Origin: Astropecten irregularis
Lineage: Eukaryota > Echinodermata > Asteroidea > Paxillosida > Astropectinidae
Assembly: GCA_963971285.1 (NCBI GenBank)
Contig: OZ020257.1
Location: 12,042,602-12,106,601, forward strand
Direction: 5' to 3'
Length of the DNA: 64,000 nt
A model generated the notes under the pieces. That model saw only the letters and a list, made by a program, of their open reading frames with translations, did no database searches and was not told where the DNA came from. Below, piece after piece: positions 48,335 to 59,268 of this stretch (position 1 is the stretch's first letter; every line of letters begins with the position of its first letter). Made by a program: the position numbers and the translations under genes.

Positions 48335-48656
48335 AAAATTGACTGGAGCGGGATTCGAACAAGCGACCTCCGGAATACCGTATACCGGTGCTCTTACCAA
48401 CTGAGCTATCCGGCTCTATGTTGGTGGTGTCCCAAATAGTTAATTATCTGTGTTCGTTCGGCAGTCATAAGCCATGAAACCACTCACATATCGCTATATC
48501 CCAAGGATCAATTAAGATACTATACGCGCAGCATTAGCAATGCAACAACAGCAGTATAAGTATATACCGCATGGTTTGATAGTTCAGTTGGTAAGAGCGT
48601 AGGTTCGGCAATATTCCGAAGGTCGCTGGTTCGAATCCCGCTCCAGTCAATTTTTC
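48335..48656. mobile_element. Palindromic element with two inverted tRNA-like ends
   Basis: Left end (minus strand, 48341-48414) and right end (plus strand, about 48575-48652) are both tRNA-like. Each has a D-arm region (TAGCTCAGTTGGTAAGAGC / TAGTTCAGTTGGTAAGAGC), a TCCGGAGGTCGC-type variable region, B box GTTCGAATCCC, and acceptor 3' strand GCTCCAGTC. Their 3' ends face outward. The 5' acceptor strands no longer pair (AGCCGGA, GGTTTGA versus expected GACTGGA), so neither is a functional tRNA. Confidence 0.7.
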
Positions 48657-49915
48657 TTTGTTCACCTTTTAATGACTTTAAACAATTCCAGTCAGTTTCC
48701 CCTGTGGTTATTTGATGATTATTGTACTAAATTGAGAAGAATGATAACGTAATTAATACAGACATCATATTTCAAGACTTTCCTCCGTGTTGGGAGGTCC
48801 TGTCATCGACCCATTATCCAGATCCGGATTAATATTTGATATCAGAAATGTGGATTATACCCATATGTATAACATGTCCGGATAATGGGACGAGGAAAAA
48901 TCGGCACAAAGAAGGCAGTATGTTCCCAATAGCCATCGTGGAGACGTGGGTTCCCCCCTAAACATGTTTATATCGGGACTGCAAAATAAAACAGACAATA
49001 CGATTCACTGTATCCACGATTTCCTCTCTTGTACTATCTATTTATAAGCGTGCATCTCTTCCAAAGTTTTATAATGCCACGCAACTGCCGTTAATTATAC
49101 TGCCTTCCGGGTGCAAGGCGGTTGCTAAGTGGCTGTGCATATACAAATAGACTGGAAACATGTCCTGACTCTGCAAGTGCGTGTCTCGGGGGGCTTGACT
49201 GAATCTTGGTACACGAAACTGCACTAAAATGATATCCATCCTCTACTTAAAAACACAACTTTTGTTTTGCAATCCTGCATGCGCGCCTTGATGCAATTAG
49301 CTTAATGATGAGCCATACGAAGGACTTAAAAATAGTGCCGTGTGCTATATTTATGTTCTTATGGGAGAATTGTGCAGAGCAGGGCTAAATAACCACTCAA
49401 GGTAATAAAGAAAGGCTACACAAATACAGAAATGCTCAGAGGAGCTTTACAATAGGAACCATGAGATTCCTTTTGAAGGAAAGAAAATACAGCATGGAGG
49501 AAACACATTCTCCGGGCAAGGAATTCCTCAGAGATACACTGGGAGTGAGTGGAAAGCTTTATAGCGTTTCTACATAGCAGGAAAAGCCTGAGGGTATACC
49601 GGGGAGAAGGGGCGGGCTGAAGGCCGTGGTTCACGATCAAACACCCGGTCAGGAGGAGCTAAGAAAGATGGAGACAACCAATGGAACATTTGACATTTAA
49701 CATTATGATCTGGCAAACATATTGAGCCAGGGGTGGAAGCACACCGCGCTATTGTGCATGGTGGATCGACTCCTTACAAACCCATATCCCATATGTACTG
49801 CCGTGCCAATGTTTTTGAAATTTTTGTTTATCCTCGTTCTCAGAAAAATACTCCCACCAATATTTGCACTCGAAGAGACATAATAAGGTGTGTTATGAGA
49901 TCTAGGGTCTGTTTA
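48657..49915. other. Unassigned sequence
   Basis: No gene or family repeat recognised. Confidence 0.45.
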
Positions 49916-50143
49916 GCCCTTTACCAAACCTCGGCTCCGGCTCCGGCTCCGGATCCATTTCGTGAATCCAATCTAAATAACGGGTATCAGAAGAGAGGCT
50001 TTTGGCTACGGTTTGGAAGTAGATACCCTATTTTAAACAAGAAAACAGAGATCCAGCTCCAATGAAAAGCTGCAACCTTTTGTCAGCCTGAATGACAGCG
50101 CCGGAGCCAGAGCCTGAGCCGGAGTCGAGGTTTGGAAAAGGGC
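49916..50143. mobile_element. Foldback element FB-J, copy 1
   Basis: GCCCTTTACCAAACCTCGGC and the inverse CGAGGTTTGGAAAAGGGC at the ends, with GGCTCCGGCTCCGG / CCGGAGCCAGAGCC just inside. Interior ATAACGGGTATCAGAAGAG and GGCTACGGTTTGGAAGTAGA matches the copy at 60.9 kb. 228 bp. The 110-codon frame across it is incidental. Confidence 0.78.
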
Positions 50144-50272
50144 CTTTGTTTCAGGCACGCGATCATTGAACCTTGGGTGCAAAAGCTGCTCCACATCGCA
50201 GGCAGGATATACGCTAAAATGGGATCCGGATCAGCAGGATCACTGATCGCGTGCCTGAAACAAACAGGCCCA
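50141..50272. mobile_element. FB-K, copy 2
   Basis: Left GTTTCAGGCACGCGATCA and right TGATCGCGTGCCTGAAAC are perfect 18-bp inverted repeats; the outer CAAACAGGCCC completes the right end. The interior AAAATGGGATCCGGATCAGC matches copy 1. It abuts FB-J, and CTAGGGTCTGTTT left of FB-J may be the displaced left tip. Confidence 0.75.
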
Positions 50273-50345
50273 TAATAGGCTGGAGTTCACAGAGCACTTT
50301 AAAAATTAATCTTGATCTGTGATGATCACCATGGTGATTTCTATT

Positions 50346-50353
50346 GTGACGTC
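50346..50353. promoter_or_regulatory. CRE palindrome TGACGTCA, site 1
   Basis: Perfect cAMP-response-element palindrome in GTGACGTCACAC context. Sequence match only. Confidence 0.35.
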
Positions 50354-50580
50354 ACACTTTGCTTAATAGCAATTAGGATTGATTAGCATGTATGTTAAGT
50401 CTTAACGCGCTTCTTGAAATAACCCCGGATGTGATCGTTTCAAGTTAATGTCAACCCCATCCATCGTTTTTAAGAGAGTCTTGTGTATGGCCATTAAACA
50501 CTAACTGTACTTTTCCTCACTCTCAGCGATCGATATCTGAGTTGGCATATCTCGAGAATAAAAAACACAACCAGGGGTTG

Positions 50581-50588
50581 TGACGTCA
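50581..50588. promoter_or_regulatory. CRE palindrome TGACGTCA, site 2
   Basis: Second perfect TGACGTCA, 235 bp from the first, in GTGACGTCACCACG context. Sequence match only. Confidence 0.35.
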
Positions 50589-51340
50589 CCACGCCTGAAT
50601 GTTCCCGTATGTGCCATATGTACAAGCAGAGATTTCAATGACGGGATATTAACGCGCGTGTGTAATGTGCGCTCTGCTGAACGTAAAAAAAAATCTGCCA
50701 CAAAATATAGATGGACACAATCCCCATGTGCGTACAGATGACTAAACCGAAGCAACACGGTCGGAGCAGGTCGTAAATATTGCTAAAGTACGCTCTCACT
50801 TTTATTGCCCAGGCTAGGCTTTGGAGGCTAGGAGAGATCAAGAAGAACATACTCCTGTAAGTTTGAAGTTTTTGAAGAATTCCATTCTTGTGTATTCGCG
50901 AGGTCGATCGCGCGACCACAGTCGAAGCGCTTCACTCGGGTGGCAAACCAGTCGCGCGATGGCTTGTAAACACCGCGGTCAAACCACTAACGAGGAACCG
51001 ACTTTTGTGCGCCGGTAGCTTTAAAAACAAAAGTGCAAGTTCCAAACACTGAATATTTTCTTGGGAGGTTAAGAGTTGCAAGTGTTTCCAACTTTCTTTG
51101 GTGTATCGCTTCATTGTGTTTCTGTGTGATCGTATTTCCAGGTCGTTTCGGATCGAGGAGAATCGCAGATTGAAGAACACCGAACTGTTATCGTTGCCAA
51201 CAGATTATATTCATTGGGTAAGTAGAAGTTACAATAACCCAGCGCCATTACCTCTTCCATTAAATGTCTGTCAATTAATTTAAATAGCCAATCAACGGAT
51301 GATTCGGGTTCAGATAATGTGCCCATGCAGTTGATTCTAA

Positions 51341-51760
51341 TACGGAGCTCCAAGAGTGCCATTCCACTTATCCAGATAACCACATAATTTGTCTCGCCAA
51401 GTCGGCTTTTGGAGTGGTAAAAGTCGTCTTGTCTCAATAATTATCTCAACAAGTCGACTTATCCTGATAATTTATCTGGCCAAGTCAACGAAGTGCATCT
51501 AAAAAGACGTGTTATCATGATAAATAACCTCAGTTTTATTGCGTCATCTTTACAAGGTAAACTATCAGGACAAGCCGACTTCCTTCTCACAGTCGTCTTG
51601 GCGAGATAAATTATTGTCAACTCAATAGTTTTCACTAAGTCATCTTGCACGGATACATTATCTCGATAAGTCGACTTTTAGGGCTGAATAAGTCGACTTG
51701 GCGAGATAAATTATTATGTGGTTATCTGGATAAGTGGAATGGCACTCGTGGAGCTCCGTA
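51341..51760. mobile_element. Foldback MITE FB-N with TA flanks
   Basis: TACGGAGCTCCAAGAGTGCC at the left and GGCACTCGTGGAGCTCCGTA at the right; arms extend inward through CACTTATCCAGATAACCACA for about 50 bp. TA at each end is compatible with a TA target. Inside, AAGTCGACTT-type palindromes and TGGCGAGATAAATTATT recur several times. 420 bp. The 108-codon minus frame is spurious. Confidence 0.83.
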
Positions 51761-52177
51761 GATTCTGCTGATTGGTTGTTCATTATAACAAGCAAATTAT
51801 GTATTCTTATGCATTCCTCGGTGATGAAAGCCCCATTATCAAACGCCCTTCGTGGACCGTGCGCGTAATGTCGACTTGCGCACGATTTTGCATTGTAGAA
51901 ATACCTTGGAGTTGACTGACGTGTTCTTATGTGACATTATTCGAGGCACGCGAGTCGATATAGATTTATTGTAAAATCAACAGCAAGGACGTGACAATTA
52001 TTGACTGACCAAGCCAAGCCTGGGTGACGTGAGGGATAGTGGCCTGATTGGACAACACTACAGTAGCTCCACCTCGTTGAACTTTTACTGAGTGTGAACC
52101 AAGAGAAAAGAAGTGCATCAAAATTGTAATATGGTAGCTCGGGTCATTCTGAGTACACGACTCTGCTCAGCCAATGT

Positions 52178-52860
52178 TATCCGAATTTAGCCTAACTTAT
52201 CTTGGCTCTTGTGTTAAACTAAACGTATCTTTGCAAGCCAACCTTATCCGTGTTAAAGGTGCTATCATACGTTGGTAGGAAATCAAACAAACATTTTCAC
52301 AGATTTACGTATAACTTACAGGGTATAGCCCTAAAGACAGACCTGATACAATCATACCGTTAAATTTTGTCCGCCTGTGAAATTCTGTATTTTTTTTCAA
52401 GAAATGAATAAAACTAAATATCGAAACCAGTTTTGATCTCCGAGATCAAAACCTCACAATTACAATTACCTCACAATTTGGCGTAACAATAATTGAAACG
52501 CGTTTTTGCTGTTTTTTAATACTGTTTCCAATGATCAGTTGAGCTGAAAATGCCACAGGTTTGTTTTTGTTTCATGACAAATCAAATTATGAACAGTCTG
52601 CAGCTGTTGTATCAACTTTACCAAAGTGTGATACCTTTAAGCTGAACATATCCGTGTTGAGCCTAAATTATCCGTGCTAAGACAAACCTGCATCTGTTTT
52701 AAGCCGTATTTATCTGCATAAAGCCAAGCAATAAGCCCAATTTATCCGTGTTAAGCTATACTCGTCCTGTGTTAAACTAAACTTATCCGTGTTAAGCCAA
52801 AGTTTGTCAAACTGATCTGTAGTATTAAGCCAAACGCATCTGTTCAACTTCTAGACAGTA
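52178..52860 (+). repeat. Degenerate minisatellite (TTATCCGTGTTAAGC), interrupted
   Basis: Words such as TTATCCGTGTTAAGCC, TGTGTTAAACTAAAC and AAGCCAAAC recur at about 20-45-bp intervals at 52178-52256 and 52640-52860. The intervening 388 bp is an inserted TTAA-B element. Units are heavily diverged, so the exact period is uncertain. Confidence 0.7.
52253..52640 (+). mobile_element. TTAA-B MITE, copy 4, inserted in a minisatellite
   Basis: TTAA at 52253-52256 and 52637-52640. CGTATAACTTACAGGGTATA, central TTTTGATCTCCGAGATCAAA hairpin, GAACAGTCTGCAGCTGTTG, GTGTGATACCT. Removing it and one TTAA restores CCGTGTTAAGC, a normal unit of the flanking minisatellite. Confidence 0.88.
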
Positions 52861-54577
52861 TAGTAATAGTTTAACATTCTCCTCTGTGTATGTAGTTGTT
52901 GAAGGCTTAAAAAACTGGCATTTTTCAGTATGTGTAAATGCCTACACGTAATCTAGGCATATCTTTTCTTGAACTTTGAAATTATCTATGATGTGGATCT
53001 CTGACTCTAACACAACAAACGTGACAACAAATTCTGTTGTGGTTTTCAGGGAAATGTGTTCTAATTGACTTCGTCATTGTCAGGGCTTCTAATAATTAGA
53101 TTTTTAATAACTGATAATTGGGTGCATGTGCTGCGTCTGATCTGAATTAAATCCCGAAAAAAGAAAGAAATATTTTCCCTTGTGGGCGCCGAAATGATTA
53201 GAGAACAAACGATCTTATTAACCCAATGTCAATCTCAGTGGTTCGTGCCGATGGGAAACTATAAGAAGTCAAGGTTCGGCCTGTATTTCTTTAATCCAGG
53301 AAACGCATTGGGGCATCACAAACTAGGAAAACATTGCCTAAAGTGTCCATTTTGTTCACTAATTTAGACTTAATCTGGAGTCGCTTTGCCGAAAAGCCCC
53401 AGTAATTACCGGCACGGCCTTTTCCAAAATGTCGGTGAACTTAGGTTTGGGAGTTGGTCAGTCACTCACCCCACGCCTATATTGCTTACTATTGGTATAA
53501 CTCTTTTAAAAGGGGTTGTTCTTTTCAATATTATTTGATTCCTCCCCCACCCCTCGGGGTGTTTTGTGATACTCGGCCTCGGAATAACACCGTACGACCT
53601 TAACACCGTTCGCATCAACACTGGAATTGGGAAACCCATCAATGACATGGTGTTGACCTGCCTCAGGCCTCCCAGAAATAATTACTGTATAATTACGCGA
53701 ATTACATGCAAGTTGTCAAAACACGAACAACGGGATCTCTCGTTTTTCTACACTTTATAGCAAGCGACCCAACTGGTTTCTGTCAACTAGGCTTGGAGAC
53801 ATTCGGAATCTACACGGTGTGTTGAAAAGGAGGAATTGTTGATTTTTTTTTGCTGGTACCGGGGACTAAATCTCACCAATCGGGTTGGGACCAGAGATTT
53901 GTCCGTATATCTGGAGGTGTTCAAAGGGCGAACAATAACAATGTTCGCCGCCCATCGCTCTAAAGTTTTCATAATTCAGCTAAGCCAAGAAGTTAACATT
54001 GGGTGGCATTTGTACACCTGTTACATATTGACTTGTTCCCCCCGAAAAATGTTAAAATGTGAAACCGGACGTTTACTTTTACTTTATCGTTATTTTATCT
54101 CTCTCATTTGCTGAAAGGGACGTGGTCCTATACATGAGACCACAGTAAAAGGCAGTCCATTTCAAGGTCAAAAACCTTCCATGACTACATGGAAATGAAC
54201 GGGCAAGAAAAACGACAAAATTGAAATTGGAAATCTGAAAAAAAGTTTACAATAAAAGTCAGGGCTAAGAACCGAATCTCAATCTTAATGGCAATGGATC
54301 AAATCGCGTTCACACACTAGAAACATGCTATGTCTTTTATTCTCACATAAAATCACGGCGTTGTCGTTTGTTCCTATGGGGTTCAGGACTTTGATTTTGA
54401 CTGGAAATAGACGTTAAGTACTCGAAAGGTTTGCCAAAATTGTCAAAATAGAGGGCGTTTTACATTGCAGATATTCCATCCAGAATCGCAACATGCGTTG
54501 CCAAATTCACATTGCTTCTTTAGTAGATACAAATACAAGTAAGAAACTTTAGCAAACCTGTCATCGGGCAACAAATG
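52861..54577. other. Unassigned sequence
   Basis: No gene recognised. 53170-53760 has several 60-64-codon frames without known domains. Confidence 0.42.
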
Positions 54578-54640
54578 CTTGGAGTAGGGAGGGCCTGACG
54601 CTTTTCGATCCTACCAGGATCTTTCCCAAAGGCTAAAAAG
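54578..54640 (+). mobile_element. FB-G, left-half copy
   Basis: AATGCTTGGAGTAGGGAGGG, CCTGACGCTTTTCGATCC, TACCAGGATCTTTCCCAAAG: the left arm of FB-G only. Confidence 0.65.
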
Positions 54641-56369
54641 GCTAGATACAAATGTTACACTCCAAAAGGATTCAAATAAACATGTTGGCCTACATGAACA
54701 CAACAAAATTACATAGACCAATAAACTACATTTACAGCGGGAAGTTTCGGCTCACTGTGATTGCAAATGCATACATAATTTGTTGCAATTTCAGTATGAA
54801 TATCAGTGGTTGTTCTACATCCATCATCTTGGAATGATACTTGTAGCTAAGCCATATAAAAGCAAATGTGTATTTTATGAAGACTTTTATGATGGAAGAT
54901 ATGTTTCACTTGTATCCAGTTGTCGTTTATTCAAAAAGTACCGGTTGTACTTTTTGTCCGGGGGAAGGAGTTATTTGGTTTCCTGGTATAATATTAATAA
55001 GCTCTTTATGAGTTTTCTTTGGATTCGAGCCAACTTCAAATAATCACCCAGCTTCTGAAGGTATAATTCAAAAAAAACTTTTGAAAAGAAGAACAGAACA
55101 CAAGTGCGGAAATCTGAAACAATAACAGAATTTTCGGCGCTCCCTGGGGCCCATAAACATCCCAACGACCTGTCAGGACCAGTTTAGTACGGCTGTAAAG
55201 CAGTACTTGTCCCCCAAGTGTTCACGTGATCTCTAGTGGGGACGATTAACCTTGTCGCTGAGGGGGCTTCGATCTATAACGACGCTACCAGGCGCACGAA
55301 AACACGGCCAGTTTGTCTTCTTTCTTTTTTTTGGCGCGCGCGCTAAAAAATATGACCAACGCATGCACGGCTGTCGTCCGTTCTCTGGTAGAGCTATGGA
55401 AATTTGTTCGGACTTGGCTCCTTGGTTGAAATTCTGTAATTTAGGAGGTGGGCAGAGCCGGGGCCCTTGGTTCAAGACATGCTTGACATGTGTAGTGGAG
55501 GGTTTTTTGGGAGGTTGGAATAACGGGTGATGGAAAGTCGGTTTGATTGAGTTTGATGCAAATACCCAGAGAGTTTTGAAAGTTTGGCAGTTGGACTTGT
55601 TTGGGAAGGACGGATTGACGGACGCACCTTTTTAGGAATTGTCAATCTATAGCGGCATTGTATGATGAAAGACTTTCACTGTGTTGTTTTTGGTTTGGTT
55701 TTTCTCTGGTTGAAAGAGCAAGACAGCCCCCACGTTCGAACTTGTTACACAGGGCAATGACCCACACTCCTAGCGGCCGTTAAATAGGGTCTGATTTAGC
55801 CCAGCTGGGCTGGGCTGGGCTGGGCTGTGCTGGATATCCTCCAACTAGTTAGACTAATCATTACTTTCTTGGCGAGCTGAAAAAATGTGATTCGTCTTAA
55901 GGATAGGGAGCTCAACTAAATGATTTATGAATTACATGTATGACCAGGTTTAACGAATTTATATGTTAATTCTTGCAAGTAAACTTCAATAAAAACCCTA
56001 CAATGGTTTCACACCGAGGAACATATTCACACGCACCTGTGATTTTCACAGCAATGTGGAAGTTTATTTTGACGATTCGGAATTTTTTCTACTTTCTGCT
56101 AAATGGTGTCAATCGGCCTTCGGTGATGCGTTTCCTTTTAGACCGCTGTTGTTGTGGTGTTGTTTTAATAAGAGCGTTGAGGAATACCTGCACGTTCACG
56201 GAGCGCTCGGTGCGACTTGAGGGAAATCGAGTGGGACATAACACGGGAAAGGGGTTCCCGCTACGACAGGTGTGAAGCCACCAGCCGGGGGAACGCCCTC
56301 CCGGGTCAGAAACTGACCGGGATTCCACGACTCCACCGCATGAGGGCGGCCTCTCCCCCCTCGAATGAT
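54641..56369. other. Unassigned sequence
   Basis: No gene recognised. A short GGGCT tandem tract lies at 55801-55826. Frames up to 100 codons have no recognisable domain. Confidence 0.42.
55801..55826 (+). repeat. GCTGG simple repeat
   Basis: About five tandem copies of GCTGG, following TTTAGCC. Confidence 0.85.
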
Positions 56370-56373
56370 TGAC

Positions 56374-56856
56374 GGGTGCACCACACTAAATAAACTCCCA
56401 TTGACCTTAGTGTAAAATCCCTCAACTTCACAGTTCAAAAAAACCCATCCAGAAGTTTCTCAGTTGTTGGTGCAATAGTGTAAATGATAGTGTGAACTCT
56501 CATCTACCCAATTCTTTTCAATTTTTGGTTGGGTAACCGATTGGATTTTTTGCTAATTGCCCCAAGAAAAAAACACCCCCGAAATGTCCTTCTTCCGTAA
56601 CCGACTTGCTACGAGTTTTCATGAAGCAACCCTCCACGTTCAAGACAATGTAGGACCGGATTTTAAACCAAAATATCTCAAGTCTCCACAACAGGCTGAA
56701 ACACTGAACCCCCAGGTTGTCATAACCAGTCAAAACTACACAATATATTAATTGCACGACCCCCCAAATTGCATATTTAAAAAACATTTGAGGGTACACA
56801 CATTATGATAATCAGCTCGGCGCATTGATTTTTGAGCTATTTAGTGTGGTGCATCC
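56374..56856. mobile_element. R element, copy 1
   Basis: 483 bp. Left end GGGTGCACCACACTAAATA and right end TATTTAGTGTGGTGCATCC (arms read inward: GGRTGCACCACACTAAATA). Flanks: TGAC left, TATA right. The 93- and 64-codon antiparallel frames inside have no recognised domain and are not called genes. Superfamily unknown; 4-bp duplications occur in several DNA transposon groups. Confidence 0.85.
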
Positions 56857-57820
56857 TATAAGGGGGGTAAACTTTTTTAATTGGTTGTCCAATTAGGCTC
56901 AAAGTGTAGAGTTTATGACACTGAGCTCATATGTGAAAACAAAATTGAAAAATATTATTGCGTTTTTCTACGGCACGGCTTAATGTGTTAGGTCGTTGAC
57001 CCGTGGTGGCCATACAAACGTGCACATTCTCCCTTATAATATTGTGTACACCCCATGGAAAGTCGGGCTCTGAATCCACATATTATTTCCTCACAAAGTT
57101 ATCTTATGGCTATTTTAGGATGCAATGATGCTCAGACCATTACATATAGTTTAATTAATCAAGGCGAGGGTGTCATTTCACATGGAAAAGTGGTGTAAGG
57201 TCAGGGTTGGCCTGTTTGGTTGTGGGGGGGGGGGCGTTTAGGCTATTCCGTGGAATATTTCTGCCCCAGTATCCATATTAAGACATAATGATGAACTTTT
57301 TTTGGATTATTCAATGCATATTACATTTCACCAAATTTCGCTGTCCTTGAGAATAATCATTTCCCCTCTGAAAAGTGAGAAAGAGGCGATTAGGGTTGTC
57401 AGCGTGTGGGCGGGGCTTGCTAGGGTTGGGTCTAGGTCTGGAGCCCCGGCTGGGGTTAGGGTTGGAATCAGAGCGATTTAGGGTTAAGAATTGGTCTTAG
57501 GGTTGAATTTTGGGGGCTAGGTTTACAATTTAGGGGATTGGGTTGGAATTTCGGCCGGCTAGGGTTACAATTTTGGGTCTAATGGGGTTAAAAGTTGGGC
57601 CACCTTCGTCTAAACAAATCTCGTAGGATGTAGAAAAGACAATGTAAGTTGAGTAATACAAGGTTTTATGCGTATTAGGATTGATGTTTTCAGGAAATAA
57701 TTAACAAAATCTGATGAGAAACTTGGTCTTATACAGTTTCTTTTCGTTCTCGCCTCTCACAACAGAGTGGTGGCGCTATCACAAAATGGCTACCGATGCG
57801 CCGCCATCTTGTGACCTATA
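56857..57820. repeat. S spacer, copy 1
   Basis: 964 bp, begins TATAAGGGGGGTAAAC and ends CTTGTGACCTATA. No long frame. Contains an 11-base G run (57222-57234 region) and a stretch rich in TAGGGTT words (57389-57600). Confidence 0.85.
57389..57600 (+). repeat. Interspersed TAGGGTT words (telomere-like), in S copy 1
   Basis: At least six TAGGGTT heptamers (TTAGGGTTG, CTAGGGTTG, TTAGGGTTGG, TTTAGGGTTAAG, CTTAGGGTTG, CTAGGGTTAC) at roughly 15-60-bp spacing in a G-rich, C-poor strand. The same stretch recurs in S copy 2 (58837-59048). Confidence 0.7.
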
Positions 57821-58303
57821 GGGTGCACCACACTAAATAAACTCCCATTGACCTTAGTGTAAAATCCCTCAACTTCACAGTTCAAAAAAACCCATCCAGA
57901 AGTTTCTCAGTTGTTGGTGCAATAGTGTAAATGATAGTGTGAACTCTCATCTACCCAATTCTTTTCAATTTTTGGTTGGGTAACCGATTGGATTTTTTGC
58001 TAATTGCCCCAAGAAAAAAACACCCCCGAAATGTCCTTCTTCCGTAACCGACTTGCTACGAGTTTTCATGAAGCAACCCTCCACGTTCAAGACAATGTAG
58101 GACCGGATTTTAAACCAAAATATCTCAAGTCTCCACAACAGGCTGAAACACTGAACCCCCAGGTTGTCATAACCAGTCAAAACTACACAATATATTAATT
58201 GCACGACCCCCCAAATTGCATATTTAAAAAACATTTGAGGGTACACACATTATGATAATCAGCTCGGCGCATTGATTTTTGAGCTATTTAGTGTGGTGCA
58301 TCC
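57821..58303. mobile_element. R element, copy 2
   Basis: 483 bp, same as copy 1 by eye. Flanked on both sides by TATA (57817-57820 and 58304-58307), which looks like its own original 4-bp target duplication within S. Confidence 0.87.
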
Positions 58304-59268
58304 TATAAGGGGGGTAAACTTTTTTAATTGGTTGTCCAATTAGGCTCAAAGTGTAGAGTTTATGACACTGAGCTCATATGTGAAAACAAAATTGAAAAAT
58401 ATTATTGCGTTTTTCTACGGCACGGCTTAATGTGTTAGGTCGTTGACCCGTGGTGGCCATACAAACGTGCACATTCTCCCTTATAATATTGTGTACACCC
58501 CATGGAAAGTCGGGCTCTGAATCCACATATTATTTCCTCACAAAGTTATCTTATGGCTATTTTAGGATGCAATGATGCTCAGACCATTACATATAGTTTA
58601 ATTAATCAAGGCGAGGGTGTCATTTCACATGGAAAAGTGGTGTAAGGTCAGGGTTGGCCTGTTTGGTTGTGGGGGGGGGGGGCGTTTAGGCTATTCCGTG
58701 GAATATTTCTGCCCCAGTATCCATATTAAGACATAATGATGAACTTTTTTTGGATTATTCAATGCATATTACATTTCACCAAATTTCGCTGTCCTTGAGA
58801 ATAATCATTTCCCCTCTGAAAAGTGAGAAAGAGGCGATTAGGGTTGTCAGCGTGTGGGCGGGGCTTGCTAGGGTTGGGTCTAGGTCTGGAGCCCCGGCTG
58901 GGGTTAGGGTTGGAATCAGAGCGATTTAGGGTTAAGAATTGGTCTTAGGGTTGAATTTTGGGGGCTAGGTTTACAATTTAGGGGATTGGGTTGGAATTTC
59001 GGCCGGCTAGGGTTACAATTTTGGGTCTAATGGGGTTAAAAGTTGGGCCACCTTCGTCTAAACAAATCTCGTAGGATGTAGAAAAGACAATGTAAGTTGA
59101 GTAATACAAGGTTTTATGCGTATTAGGATTGATGTTTTCAGGAAATAATTAACAAAATCTGATGAGAAACTTGGTCTTATACAGTTTCTTTTCGTTCTCG
59201 CCTCTCACAACAGAGTGGTGGCGCTATCACAAAATGGCTACCGATGCGCCGCCATCTTGTGACCTATA
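58304..59268. repeat. S spacer, copy 2
   Basis: 965 bp, one G longer in its G run than S copy 1 and otherwise the same by eye. Confidence 0.85.

Noticed and set aside
48341-48652. Two functional tRNA genes
   Set aside because: The 5' acceptor strands fail to pair with the 3' strands and the T stem has mismatches.
57389-57600. Interstitial telomere tract
   Set aside because: The heptamers are dispersed, not head to tail; at most telomere-like.
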